Position numbers and translations under genes: made by a program
Shown: positions 1-9,297 of the stretch, in pieces
Layout: the number at the start of each line of letters is the position of its first letter
How positions within the stretch are numbered: position 1 is the first letter of the stretch
Notes under the pieces: generated by a model
Told to the model about the DNA's origin: nothing
Seen by the model: the letters and a program-made list of their open reading frames with translations, nothing else
Database searches by the model: none
Source: Actinomycetes bacterium
GTDB taxonomy: Bacteria; Actinomycetota; Actinomycetes; Actinomycetales; Microbacteriaceae
DNA: 24,572 bases
Assembly: GCA_023386365.1 (NCBI GenBank)
Contig: JAEWJX010000033.1
Location: 1-24,572 of the forward strand
Direction: 5' to 3'

Positions 1-15
1 GGACCCGACGGGTCC
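1..15. terminator. Hairpin at left edge, probably the end of an upstream terminator
   Basis: Perfect 6-bp inverted repeat GGACCC / GGGTCC with a 3-nt loop (GAC). It sits directly before the DUF4870 gene and probably ends a transcript that lies outside the window. No T-run follows it, so the terminator role is inferred from position and shape only. Confidence 0.4.
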
Positions 16-26
16 GGCGCACTTGC

Positions 27-32
27 TTTAAT
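27..32 (+). promoter_or_regulatory. -10 element of a leaderless promoter for the DUF4870 gene
   Basis: TTTAAT lies 6 nt upstream of the ATG at 39, so transcription should begin at or next to the start codon. No Shine-Dalgarno sequence precedes the ATG and no good -35 is visible. Leaderless mRNAs are common in actinobacteria. The assignment rests on this spacing alone. Confidence 0.45.
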
Positions 33-38
33 GTCCCC

Positions 39-434
39 ATGACCGCCACACCTCCTCCCCCGCCCGCCGCCGCCGCGCCGCAGGGCGCCCAGCCCATGAG
101 CCCCGCCGACGAGCGGCTCTGGTCGACCCTCACCCACGTGGGTGCGCTCGTCCTGAGCGGAGGCGGCGCCGGTTGGCTCGTCGCGCTCATCGCGTACCTG
201 ATCCTCAAGGACCGCGGCCCGTTCGTGCGCTCGCACACCGCCACGGAACTCAACTTCCAGCTGACGCTGCTGATCGCCTACGTCGCCGGCGTGATCCTCG
301 CGATCGTGTTCATCGGCTTCCTGATCATCATCGCCGCTGCCATCCTCGCGATCGTGCTCGGCATCATCGCCGCGATCAAGGCCAACAAGGGCGAGTACTA
401 CCAGTACCCGGTGGCCATCAAGTTCGTCAGCTAA
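39..434 (+). CDS. DUF4870 domain-containing small membrane protein
   Basis: 131-residue protein with a Pro/Ala-rich N-terminus (residues 1-20). A short amphipathic segment follows, then hydrophobic segments at about 38-56 and two closely spaced ones at about 75-113. The stretch KDRGPFVRSHTATELNFQ matches the conserved core of the DUF4870 (Tic20-like) family, in which a charged loop and a 'H..EALNFQ'-type motif separate membrane helices. The function of the family is unknown. The TAA stop overlaps the hemW stop codon on the other strand by 4 bp, so the two genes converge with no room for a terminator. The start is supported by a -10 element 6 nt upstream. Family assignment is good; no role is claimed. 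Confidence 0.8.
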   Translation: MTATPPPPPAAAAPQGAQPMSPADERLWSTLTHVGALVLSGGGAGWLVALIAYLILKDRGPFVRSHTATELNFQLTLLIAYVAGVILAIVFIGFLIIIAAAILAIVLGIIAAIKANKGEYYQYPVAIKFVS

Positions 435-1654
435 GGCAGCAGCCTTCGGACCACCGCGTCCGCCAGCAGCCGGCCGCGTCGTGTGAGCACGATGCGGCCG
501 GCTATCGCGTTTCTGCCGTCGATGAGCCCGTCGGCGATGAGGCCCGCGACCGCTTCGCGCCCGGATGCGTCGAGCGCGTCGAGCGGGAGCCCGTCGACGA
601 TGCGGGTGCGCAGCAGCACGTCCTCGACGCGGCGCGTCTCAGCATCCAGGGTCTCGCGCCCGGCGGCGGGCGAGACACCGGCGGCGAGCCGCTCCGCGTA
701 GGCGGCCGGATGCTTGACGTTCCACCAGCGCACGCCGCCGACGTGGCTGTGGGCGCCCGGCCCGATGCCCCACCAGTCCTGACCGGTCCAGTAGGCGAGG
801 TTGTGGCGTGAACGGTGCGCGTCGTCGCGCGCCCAGTTGCTGACCTCGTACCAGCCGTATCCGGCATCCGCGAGCAGTTCGTCGGCGAGGTCGTACTGGT
901 CGGCCTGCAGCTCCTCGTCGGGCTGGGTCACCTCGCCCCGCGAGATCTGGCGGGCCAGTTTCGTGCCGGGTTCGACGATGAGCGCGTACGCCGACAGGTG
1001 GTCGGGCTGCTGCGCGATCGCCAACTCCAGCGAGCGCCGCCAGTCGTCGAGGCTTTCGCCCGGCGTGCCGTAGATGAGGTCGAGGCTCACCTGGAGCCCC
1101 GCCTCGCGCGCCCACCGCACGACAAGCGGGATGCGCGCCGGGTCGTGGGTGCGCTCGAGGGTGCGCAGCACATGCGGTACGGCCGACTGCATGCCGAAGC
1201 TGACGCGGGTGAAGCCGGCGGCCGCGAGTTCGGCGAGCCCCGCCTCGGTGACCGAGTCCGGGTTCGCCTCGGTGGTGACCTCGGCATCCGCGGCGATACC
1301 CCAGGCGTCGCGCACCGCGTCGAGCATGAGGATCAGGTCGGTGGTGGGCAGCAGGGTGGGGGTGCCTCCGCCGAAGAACACGGTGCGCACCGGGCGCCCA
1401 TCGACCCCGGCATCCGTAAGCACGCCCCGGGCGAAGGCCACCTCGGCGGCGGCCTGCTGCGCGTAGTCGCTCTGCTTCACACCGCGGATCTCAGACGCGG
1501 TGTAGGTGTTGAAGTCGCAGTAGCCGCAGCGCACCCGGCAGAACGGCACGTGCAGGTACACGCCCAGGTCGCGTTGGGTGTATCCGGCGGCGACGGATGC
1601 GGGGAGCGCGCCGTCGGCGGGGGCCGGGTCGGCGAGGGGCAGGGCGCTGGGCAT
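431..1654 (-). CDS. hemW: HemW, radical SAM heme-binding protein (formerly HemN-like)
   Basis: 407 residues. The radical SAM cluster motif CxxxCxxC is at C39, C43 and C46 in the context HVPFCRVRCGYCDFN. The residue after the third Cys is Asp-Phe rather than the extra Cys of true HemN, which points to HemW and not to oxygen-independent coproporphyrinogen III oxidase. A GGGTPT motif for SAM binding follows at about residue 95. An HNLAYW motif, the HNxxYW signature linked to heme binding in HemW, lies near residue 285. The C-terminal HemN_C-like helical domain is present. HemW is thought to deliver heme to respiratory proteins. The ATG start is preceded by a purine-rich GGGGGAGA about 11 nt upstream. 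In many actinobacteria hemW lies next to lepA and hrcA; here lepA is on the same strand but 5.6 kb away. Confidence 0.93.
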   Translation of the reverse strand: MPSALPLADPAPADGALPASVAAGYTQRDLGVYLHVPFCRVRCGYCDFNTYTASEIRGVKQSDYAQQAAAEVAFARGVLTDAGVDGRPVRTVFFGGGTPTLLPTTDLILMLDAVRDAWGIAADAEVTTEANPDSVTEAGLAELAAAGFTRVSFGMQSAVPHVLRTLERTHDPARIPLVVRWAREAGLQVSLDLIYGTPGESLDDWRRSLELAIAQQPDHLSAYALIVEPGTKLARQISRGEVTQPDEELQADQYDLADELLADAGYGWYEVSNWARDDAHRSRHNLAYWTGQDWWGIGPGAHSHVGGVRWWNVKHPAAYAERLAAGVSPAAGRETLDAETRRVEDVLLRTRIVDGLPLDALDASGREAVAGLIADGLIDGRNAIAGRIVLTRRGRLLADAVVRRLLP

Positions 1655-1694
1655 GACATCCCATTCTCCCCCGCCGCGCGAGCCGAGGCTGACT

Positions 1695-1733
1695 TGTTGA
1701 CGTCTAGTAATTGATCAGATACAGTACTCAACA
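1695..1733. promoter_or_regulatory. Inverted repeat over the padR promoter, candidate PadR operator
   Basis: TGTTGA (1695-1700) and TCAACA (1728-1733) form a perfect 6-bp inverted repeat with a 27-nt spacer. It spans the -35, the -10 and the start codon of the PadR gene, and a TGATCA palindrome (1712-1717) lies almost at its centre. PadR repressors usually bind dyads in their own promoters, so this is a natural autoregulatory operator. The role is inferred. Confidence 0.45.
1697..1725 (+). promoter_or_regulatory. Promoter of the PadR-ABC exporter operon
   Basis: TTGACG (1697-1702), a 17-nt spacer and TACAGT (1720-1725) make a near-consensus housekeeping sigma promoter, the best -35/-10 pair seen in the window. 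The ATG at 1733 begins 7 nt after the -10, so the transcript should be leaderless. Confidence 0.7.
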
Positions 1734-2086
1734 TGGTTCAAGACTCCGACGCCTTCGCAGCCGACCTGCTGCGCGGCCACACCGACACGATCGTGCTCGG
1801 CGTGCTGCGGCGGACCGAGAGCTACGGCTTCGAGATCTACAAGACCATCCGGGACGCCACCGGAGGGGCCTACGAGATCAAGGAAGCCACGCTCTACGCC
1901 ACCTACCGTCGCCTCGAGAAAGACGGCCTCGTCGAATCCTTCTGGGGAGACGAGACGCAGGGCGGCCGCCGCAAGTACTACCGCATCACCGACGCCGGGC
2001 GGTCCGTGTACCGCCGCAACGTCGCCGCGTGGGCCGCCACGCGCGACATCATCGACTCCCTCCTCGACGGCAGCGCCGTCCACTGA
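1733..2086 (+). CDS. PadR-family transcriptional regulator
   Basis: 117 residues, a typical length for a small PadR protein. The winged helix-turn-helix covers about residues 15-95: the helix pair HTDTIVLGVLRRTESYGFEI, then the recognition region EIKEATLYATYRRLEKDGLV, then the wing GGRRKYYRITDAGR. A short C-terminal helix should serve for dimerisation. PadR proteins are ligand-responsive repressors that often control an adjacent exporter. Here the gene is first in an operon with a membrane protein and a two-gene ABC exporter, starting 11 nt before the next ORF. It has a near-consensus promoter and a dyad over that promoter, so autorepression relieved by an exporter substrate is the likely logic. 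The inducer is unknown. Confidence 0.9.
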   Translation: MVQDSDAFAADLLRGHTDTIVLGVLRRTESYGFEIYKTIRDATGGAYEIKEATLYATYRRLEKDGLVESFWGDETQGGRRKYYRITDAGRSVYRRNVAAWAATRDIIDSLLDGSAVH

Positions 2087-2097
2087 AAGGCCCCGCC

Positions 2098-3012
2098 ATG
2101 AACACCACACCCCTCCCCGGCGGCACCGCCGTGCACCGACTGCTCGACGAACTCTTCGCCGACTTGCCCACCACCCCCGACGCGCTCGACCTGAAGGAGG
2201 AAGTGCGCGGCAACCTCGTCGCCCGCGCCACCGAGCTCGAAGCCGCCGGCCGCACCCCCGAGGAGGCGGCACGCATCGCCGTCGACGAACTCGGCGACGT
2301 GCGCGAACTGCTCGAAGACGCCCCCGCAGAGCGCACGCACGCCGACGTGGCCGCCGCTCACCGCGTGCGCCACCGCCCCGCCTTCGTGGTGCGGGTGGTG
2401 CTCATCTCCATCGCATCCGGACTCTCGCTCATCGGGCTGTGGCTCGGCAACTGGGACGTGTACCCGCTCACCACCGCCGCGGCGTTCGCGCTCGCAGGCG
2501 TCGCCGGCATCGGACTCGGATGGGTGATCGGCGACTCCCTGCACCAGGAGACCACCGTGCACCACCCCATGCCCGCACGACGCGCACTGATGTTCGGCGT
2601 CGCGGGCGCGCTCGTGATCACCGGAGTCACCACCGGGTTCACGATCCTCACCCACGGCATCGACCTCGCCTGGCTGATCCTCCCCGGCCTCGCCGCCATC
2701 GCCGGCATCGGCCTGTTCAGCTACCTCGGCGCCACCCAGACCAACCGCACCAAGACGTGGGCGCTGGAACACGGCCGCCAGGCGCCGCAGGTGGGCAACC
2801 GCTTCGACAAGGACCCGGCCGCCGCCGCCCGCTTCGGCATCTACACGATGCTCATCTGGGTCTCCGCCTTCGTCGTGTCGATCGTGCTGTACTTCACGAC
2901 CGGCTGGACCTGGGCCTGGATCCCGTACGTGGTCGGATTCCTCGGCATGATGTTCCTCCTCACCCGGATGCTGTTCATCAGCGAGGACGAGAAGGACGAG
3001 ACCAAGCGATGA
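2098..3012 (+). CDS. Six-helix membrane protein with PadR-associated N-terminal helical domain
   Basis: 304 residues. Residues 1-80 form a soluble helical region containing DLKEEVRGNLVARATELEAA and a following GRTPEEAARIAVDELGD stretch. This resembles the HAAS / 'permease prefix domain 1' / DUF1700-type domain commonly encoded next to PadR genes. Six membrane segments follow at about 97-117, 124-146, 163-184, 189-211, 246-267 and 270-293. A basic loop of about 35 residues lies between helices 4 and 5. The chosen ATG has a GAAAGG Shine-Dalgarno sequence at 2085-2090, 7 nt upstream; the frame is open further upstream but only across the PadR gene. The stop overlaps the ABC ATPase start (ATGA). 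A role as sensor or accessory subunit of the exporter is inferred from position. Confidence 0.75.
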   Translation: MNTTPLPGGTAVHRLLDELFADLPTTPDALDLKEEVRGNLVARATELEAAGRTPEEAARIAVDELGDVRELLEDAPAERTHADVAAAHRVRHRPAFVVRVVLISIASGLSLIGLWLGNWDVYPLTTAAAFALAGVAGIGLGWVIGDSLHQETTVHHPMPARRALMFGVAGALVITGVTTGFTILTHGIDLAWLILPGLAAIAGIGLFSYLGATQTNRTKTWALEHGRQAPQVGNRFDKDPAAAARFGIYTMLIWVSAFVVSIVLYFTTGWTWAWIPYVVGFLGMMFLLTRMLFISEDEKDETKR

Positions 3013-4010
3013 GCGGCCACGCCATCGAGGCCGACCGCCTCGTCAAGACGTACCGCTCCGGGCGCAAAGCTCCCGTCGAGGCGCTGCGCGGACTCACCTT
3101 CGAGGTGCCCACCGGCTCGGTGTTCGGGCTGCTCGGGCCCAACGGCGCCGGCAAGTCGACCACCACCAAGATCCTCACCACACTCTCGTTGCCGAGCTCC
3201 GGTACCGCCCGTGTGGCCGGATCGGATGTGGTGCGCAGCGCCGCCCAGGTGCGTCGCCGCATCGGGTACGTGTCGCAGGGGGCCAGCACCGACCCGCTGC
3301 TGACCGTGCGCGAGAACCTCGAACTCGCCGCCCGACTGCGCGGCGTCGGACGCTCCGATGCCGCCGCCCGCGCCACCCGGCTGATCGACGAGTTCACGCT
3401 CACAGGCAACGCCGACCGCCCCACGGGCAAACTCTCCGGCGGCACGCGCCGCCGGGTCGACGTCGCCACCGCCCTCGTGCATGCGCCGCAGGTGCTGTTC
3501 CTCGATGAACCCACCACCGGGCTCGACCCGGAGGCCCGCTCCGCCATGTGGTCCGAGATCCGCCGCCTCTCCGCGGAGGAGTCGCTCACCGTCGTGCTCA
3601 CCACCCACTACCTCGAAGAGGCCGACCGTCTCGCCGACCGGGTGATGATCGTCGACCGGGGCACGAAGGTCGTCGAAGGCACCCCGCAGGCCCTCAAGGC
3701 CGGTCTCGCGGGCGACAGCGTGCGGGTGGAGCTGTTCGAACCGGATGCCGACCGGGTGCGCCGCGCCGCGGCGTCCGTGGCGGGCCTGCGCGACCCGCTG
3801 GTCGAGGTCGCCGGCCCCACGGGGTCGCTCATCGCCCGCGCCGACGACGGCTCCGCCGCCCTCGGGCCGCTCATCCAGGCGCTCGACGCCGCCGGCGTCG
3901 CCTTCGGCGCCGCATCCGTCTCGGGCCCCACGCTCGACGACGTCTACCTGCACCACGTGGGCCACACCTTCGACGGCGCGGCCACCGCAACGGAAGGAGC
4001 GGCAGCATGA
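3009..4010 (+). CDS. ABC transporter ATP-binding protein, DrrA-like export type
   Basis: 333 residues. The nucleotide-binding domain is complete: Walker A GPNGAGKST at 43-51, Q-loop Gln90, signature LSGGTRRR at 142-149, Walker B VLFLDEP at 162-168 followed by TTGLDP, and the H-loop His200. The C-terminal ~100 residues form the extra domain seen in DrrA-type (daunorubicin-resistance) and related exporter ATPases. The signature carries GGTRRR instead of the commoner GGMRRR, which should be functional. The protein powers export through the permease encoded next. The start overlaps the previous stop by 4 bp (ATGA), and the end overlaps the permease start the same way. The substrate cannot be read from sequence; drug or lipid export is usual for the family. 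Confidence 0.93.
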   Translation: MSGHAIEADRLVKTYRSGRKAPVEALRGLTFEVPTGSVFGLLGPNGAGKSTTTKILTTLSLPSSGTARVAGSDVVRSAAQVRRRIGYVSQGASTDPLLTVRENLELAARLRGVGRSDAAARATRLIDEFTLTGNADRPTGKLSGGTRRRVDVATALVHAPQVLFLDEPTTGLDPEARSAMWSEIRRLSAEESLTVVLTTHYLEEADRLADRVMIVDRGTKVVEGTPQALKAGLAGDSVRVELFEPDADRVRRAAASVAGLRDPLVEVAGPTGSLIARADDGSAALGPLIQALDAAGVAFGAASVSGPTLDDVYLHHVGHTFDGAATATEGAAA

Positions 4011-4843
4011 CCGCCGCCACCCTCGACCGCCCCGCCGTGGCGGCGCCGCCACGCGCATCCTGGTTCACCCAGACGGGTCAGGTGTTCCACCGCTGGATCG
4101 TCGGCACCTGGCGGCAGGCCTGGGGTCCGGTGATGTCGCTGCTGCAGCCCGTGATCTGGATCGTGCTGTTCGGCCAGGTGTACAGCGCACTCGGCACGCT
4201 GCCCGCGTTCGCCGACGACGGCTACATCGGCTACCTGGTGCCCGGCGTGCTCATGATGACGGTGCTCTACTCGGGCGCGTGGGCGGGAACCGGCTACATC
4301 GACGACATGAACTCCGGTGTGATGGACCAGCTGCTGAGCGCTCCGATCTCGCGAAGCGCCATCGTCACCGGGCAGCTACTGCAGCAGCTCGTGATCAACG
4401 GGCTGCAGTCGGCGATCGTGCTCGGCATCGGCGCCCTCGCCGGCGCCCGCTACCCCGGCGGCGTGCCCGGCATCCTGCTGGCGCTCGTCGCCGCGACCCT
4501 GCTGGCCACCGTGTTCTGCTGCGCCTCCAGCGCGGTGGCACTCACCACCCGCAACCAGGTGGCGCTCATCGGTCTCTCGCAGATGATCGTGCTGCCGGCG
4601 ACGTTCCTGTCGACCACGATGATGCCGGCCGCGCTGCTGCCCGAGTGGGTGCAGTCGGTCGCGCAGTGGAACCCGATGACATGGGCGGTCGAACTGGGTC
4701 GTGCCGGTCTCGACGGGTCGGCGTTCGACGGCACCGCCGACGGTGCGCTGCTGCTCGCGCGACTGGGCGGCCTGGTGGCGCTGGCGGCACTCTCGTTCCT
4801 GTGGACGGTGCGCTCGATCCGCGGCTACCAGCGGTCGCTGTAG
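4007..4843 (+). CDS. ABC-2 type transporter permease, DrrB-like
   Basis: 278 residues with six predicted membrane segments, at about 40-60, 77-97, 119-146, 153-178, 184-206 and 247-267. The N-terminal 35 residues are cytoplasmic. The motif WNPMTWAVELGR (221-232) corresponds to the conserved NP(L/M)T region near the end of ABC-2 permeases of drug-export systems. A strong Shine-Dalgarno sequence, GGAAGGAG (3992-3999), lies 7 nt before the ATG, and the start overlaps the ATPase stop (ATGA). With the ATPase it should form a heterotetrameric exporter. The stop is 7 bp from the stop of the convergent DUF1990 gene, and no terminator is visible between them. Confidence 0.92.
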   Translation: MTAATLDRPAVAAPPRASWFTQTGQVFHRWIVGTWRQAWGPVMSLLQPVIWIVLFGQVYSALGTLPAFADDGYIGYLVPGVLMMTVLYSGAWAGTGYIDDMNSGVMDQLLSAPISRSAIVTGQLLQQLVINGLQSAIVLGIGALAGARYPGGVPGILLALVAATLLATVFCCASSAVALTTRNQVALIGLSQMIVLPATFLSTTMMPAALLPEWVQSVAQWNPMTWAVELGRAGLDGSAFDGTADGALLLARLGGLVALAALSFLWTVRSIRGYQRSL

Positions 4844-4850
4844 AAGGAAC

Positions 4851-5573
4851 TCAGCCGATGCGGCCCGTGAGTTCGTGCAGGTAGCGGCGCACCAGGAACC
4901 ACTGGATGACGCGCACCACCGGCAGCACGAACTTCCACGGGCCGTCTCCGGCGCGAGAGAAGATGCGCACTGTCAGCCACACGGAGTCGTCGTCGCGGCG
5001 GTCGACGAGGAACAGCTCCTCGCCGGCGAGCGGATGCCCGGGCAGTGTTCCGAACGCGGCACCCCGGCGGGTGGGCTCGTCGACGATGTAGACGACCCGC
5101 ACGGGGAACGGCTTCGGCCAGAACGGCGCCTTCAGCATGCCGGTGTCACCGGGGCGCACCAGCGCGTCACCCTCCGGCGTGTAGAGGGCCTCTCCCCCGC
5201 CACCGACGGTCGCCGGCTGGATCGGGTTGCCGGCCACGTCGAACGCCACCGGGATGTAGCTGGCCTCCGTCGCCGCCGGGGGCGCCTCGACCGGCGTCAC
5301 CTGGAATCCGGCGCCGCGCTGGATGCCCCAGCTCATGACGCGCATCCACGCGTACTCCCAGCGGTCTTCACCGTGACCGACGCGAATGCGCTTCTCCAGC
5401 GGGCGGTACCCGCGCGGCGGGTAGGTGAGCAGGTCGTCGGCCTGCGTCGCACCGACGGCGCCGTAGTTCACCGGCACCCGCCACAGCTGCGCGGGGTCGC
5501 GAACGGCGGTCGAGGCGGGGGCCGTCGACCGTCGAGGTGCGTCGCCGGGGGGCGCTGACGCGGTGGTCACCAC
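4851..5573 (-). CDS. DUF1990 (UPF0548) family protein, copy 1
   Basis: 240 residues. The family core begins at NYGAVGAT (about residue 36) and continues with PPRGYRPLEKRIRVG, a tryptophan-rich stretch and GTLPGHPLAGEELFLV near residue 180, the GHP..GEE hallmark of DUF1990. The function of the family is unknown. This copy has a longer Gly/Pro-rich middle region (about 95-160) than its neighbour. The start is GTG at 5573; a second GTG codon follows immediately, and a GGGAAG 5-8 nt upstream would serve either. It lies 24 bp downstream of a second DUF1990 gene on the same strand, probably cotranscribed with it. There is no signal peptide or clear membrane span, although the hydrophobic C-terminal segment (about 213-228) could associate with membranes. 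Confidence 0.8.
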   Translation of the reverse strand: MVTTASAPPGDAPRRSTAPASTAVRDPAQLWRVPVNYGAVGATQADDLLTYPPRGYRPLEKRIRVGHGEDRWEYAWMRVMSWGIQRGAGFQVTPVEAPPAATEASYIPVAFDVAGNPIQPATVGGGGEALYTPEGDALVRPGDTGMLKAPFWPKPFPVRVVYIVDEPTRRGAAFGTLPGHPLAGEELFLVDRRDDDSVWLTVRIFSRAGDGPWKFVLPVVRVIQWFLVRRYLHELTGRIG

Positions 5574-5597
5574 CTCATCTTCCCAGAAACGGGGGTC

Positions 5598-6323
5598 TTA
5601 CGCCTCTTTGGGTGAGGTTTCGTCGCGTTCTTCGCCGCGGAGTTCCCACGGAAGCTGCTCCGCGTCGAGCTCCACCGGCTCCGCCGGGGGCGCATCGAAC
5701 GGCCCGCTCCCGGCCCCCATGCCGTAGCCGAGCTTCGCGGGACCCTCCACATCCGACCTCCCAGTGCCCACCAGACCGCGGCGGAAACCGCGCATGCCGG
5801 GCAACGGCTCGTCGGTCTCGGTGACGAGGCGCACCGCCGCACGCGCGTACCAGCGCTGGAAGTACGGCTGCATGATGCGGATGCCGGGCCACAGCACCAG
5901 CCAGAGGCCACCCGAGATGCGCGACACCGTGCGCACGACGAGCCAGACCACGCCATCCGTGTCGCGCTCGGCGAGGAAGCACTCCTCCCCCGTGATCGGG
6001 TGGCCGGTGCGCGTGCCGTAGCCGAACCCGCGGAGGTCGCCCGCATCCTCGGTCCACACAATTCGCACCGGTTCGAGCAGTCGGATGGCGCCGAAACCGA
6101 AGCGGGTGTCGTAGTCACGGCCCAGCGCGACGACCTCATCATCCGGCTCGATGGTGAACCGCACTTGCTTCTTGATCGCCCACCCCGACACCACCGCCAC
6201 CGCGCGCTGCCACACGGCGTCGCCGTCGCCCAACCGGATGCGCTGCTCGCGCACCCGGAAACCCTGCGGCGCCTCGGCACCCGGACGCGCGATGCCGACG
6301 GGCGCGTAGTTCAGCTCGGTCAC
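5598..6323 (-). CDS. DUF1990 (UPF0548) family protein, copy 2
   Basis: 241 residues from a GTG start at 6323. I chose this start because GAGGA (6331-6335) lies 7 nt upstream and because NYAPVG at residues 5-10 matches the family N-terminus. The frame is open to an ATG at 6437, but that extension has no family similarity. Conserved parts are GFRVREQRIRLGDG, GTRTGHPITGEECFL (the GHP..GEE hallmark) and a hydrophobic segment, GGLWLVLWPGIRIMQPYF. By eye the C-terminal half is roughly 45% identical to copy 1, so the two are paralogues. This copy lacks the long middle insert of copy 1 but has an acidic, Pro-rich tail of about 50 residues. Function unknown. Confidence 0.78.
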   Translation of the reverse strand: MTELNYAPVGIARPGAEAPQGFRVREQRIRLGDGDAVWQRAVAVVSGWAIKKQVRFTIEPDDEVVALGRDYDTRFGFGAIRLLEPVRIVWTEDAGDLRGFGYGTRTGHPITGEECFLAERDTDGVVWLVVRTVSRISGGLWLVLWPGIRIMQPYFQRWYARAAVRLVTETDEPLPGMRGFRRGLVGTGRSDVEGPAKLGYGMGAGSGPFDAPPAEPVELDAEQLPWELRGEERDETSPKEA

Positions 6324-6400
6324 CCGTCGATCCTCGCAGGTCGCGCGTCGAGGGACCTCCGCCCCGGGTGCGCACGCCGCGAGCGGAGTACGACAGAGGT

Positions 6401-6874
6401 ATGACAACCGCAGTCGAACGCACCGGGTACCGGTCACCGCCGTGGATGCCGCGCACCCTGCTCGGCGTCACCTGGTTCAACTTCGGCACGGCGCTGATCG
6501 GCGCCGCCGGGCTCATGAGCGGCAGAATGCCCGACCTCGGGCTTCCGCTCGACCTGCTCGACGGATCGGGGTTCCCCGACTACTTCTGGCCCGGCGTCAT
6601 CCTGGCGGTCGTCGTCGGCGGCACCCAATTGCTGCCTCTGCTCGCATGCCGCGCCCGATACGCCGCCGCCTGGGGCCTCTACGCGGTGGCGGGATTCGGG
6701 ATGCTGATCTGGATCTTCATCGAGACCGGCATCATCGGTGGGCAGTCGCCGCTGCAGGTGCTGTACTTCACCACCGGGGTCGCGCAGATCGTGCTCGTGC
6801 TGCTGATCCTCGGAGCGTGGCCGCGCCCGCTCCTGCGGCGGCAGCCGGGGGTGCGTCAGCCCTCGTCGAAGTGA
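6401..6874 (+). CDS. Hypothetical four-helix membrane protein
   Basis: 157 residues from the ATG at 6401. Four hydrophobic segments lie at about 20-41, 62-83, 88-112 and 120-140. The second loop is short and basic (CRARY) and the C-terminal tail is basic (RPLLRRQPG), so the termini are probably cytoplasmic. I do not recognise a family. An in-frame GTG at 6368 could extend it by 11 residues, but nothing supports that start. AGAGG directly abuts the ATG, which is too close for a normal Shine-Dalgarno sequence, and a weak TACGAC 6 nt upstream could instead be a -10 for a leaderless start. Its last 19 bp overlap the end of the convergent MmcQ/YjbR gene. It diverges from the DUF1990 pair. Confidence 0.6.
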   Translation: MTTAVERTGYRSPPWMPRTLLGVTWFNFGTALIGAAGLMSGRMPDLGLPLDLLDGSGFPDYFWPGVILAVVVGGTQLLPLLACRARYAAAWGLYAVAGFGMLIWIFIETGIIGGQSPLQVLYFTTGVAQIVLVLLILGAWPRPLLRRQPGVRQPSSK

Positions 6875-7233
6875 CGATCCACGGCCGATGCGGGCGCCAC
6901 GGTCGCCCACGCCGACTCCACCAGCTCGACGACGCGAGCGCGGTCGACCCGCTCCAGCTTCACCAGCACCATCGGGTACCCATCGAAGTGCGAAACCGTG
7001 AAGAAGGCGTCCGGTTCACCCTGGATGAGGGCGAACTTCTCCACCTCGCTGTCGACCCGCACCAGCAGGATCGGCTCATCCACCGGCCCCACCTCGGCGA
7101 CCTCCTTCACACGGAGTGGCCGCACGCCGGCGAACATCCGCCCCGCCTTCCAGACGGTGAGGCCGCGACTCAGCGTCTCCTCGGCCCCCGGAAGGGCGAG
7201 AGCGATCTCGCGCACGTCATCCCACGACGCCAT
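6856..7233 (-). CDS. MmcQ/YjbR family protein
   Basis: 125 residues with the family layout: an N-terminal helix, MASWDDVREIALALPGAEE, then strands including FTVSHFDGYPMVLVKLERVD. The C-terminal part contains the usual VESAWATVAP helix leading to a basic/acidic tail. MmcQ/YjbR proteins have a CyaY-like or 'double-wing' fold and are often annotated as DNA-binding, but their cellular role is not established. The frame is open upstream into lepA, but the ATG at 7233 is the sensible start: TAGCCT ends 7 nt before it, which suggests a leaderless transcript. The gene follows lepA by 35 bp on the same strand and overlaps the four-helix gene by 19 bp tail-to-tail. Confidence 0.8.
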   Translation of the reverse strand: MASWDDVREIALALPGAEETLSRGLTVWKAGRMFAGVRPLRVKEVAEVGPVDEPILLVRVDSEVEKFALIQGEPDAFFTVSHFDGYPMVLVKLERVDRARVVELVESAWATVAPASAVDRHFDEG

Positions 7234-7240
7234 GCGGCAC

Positions 7241-7246
7241 AGGCTA
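7241..7246 (-). promoter_or_regulatory. -10 element of a leaderless promoter for the MmcQ/YjbR gene
   Basis: On the minus strand TAGCCT ends 7 nt before the ATG at 7233, the same hexamer and spacing as before pabC. There is no Shine-Dalgarno sequence and no convincing -35. It would give the gene a start site separate from lepA. Confidence 0.4.
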
Positions 7247-7268
7247 CGCCGACGCGCGGTTGCGCTCG

Positions 7269-9125
<1,857 letters not shown>

Positions 9126-9297
9126 ATCCGAACGATTCTCCCATGCGCGGGGTGCTCCCGGACGCCGTCGGCGCGCACGATGCGACGTACCCCGAACTGG
9201 CGCCAAGGTGTCCCCCGAAGGCGGGAGCGCGCGGATCGCCATGATCCGGAACCGTGGGAGCACAACGCCGCACCACCCACCGCCGCCCCTCCCGGAG

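Noticed and set aside
3009..4843. ABC operon as part of an antibiotic biosynthesis cluster
   Set aside because: No biosynthetic enzymes are nearby; DrrAB-like exporters are widespread outside such clusters.
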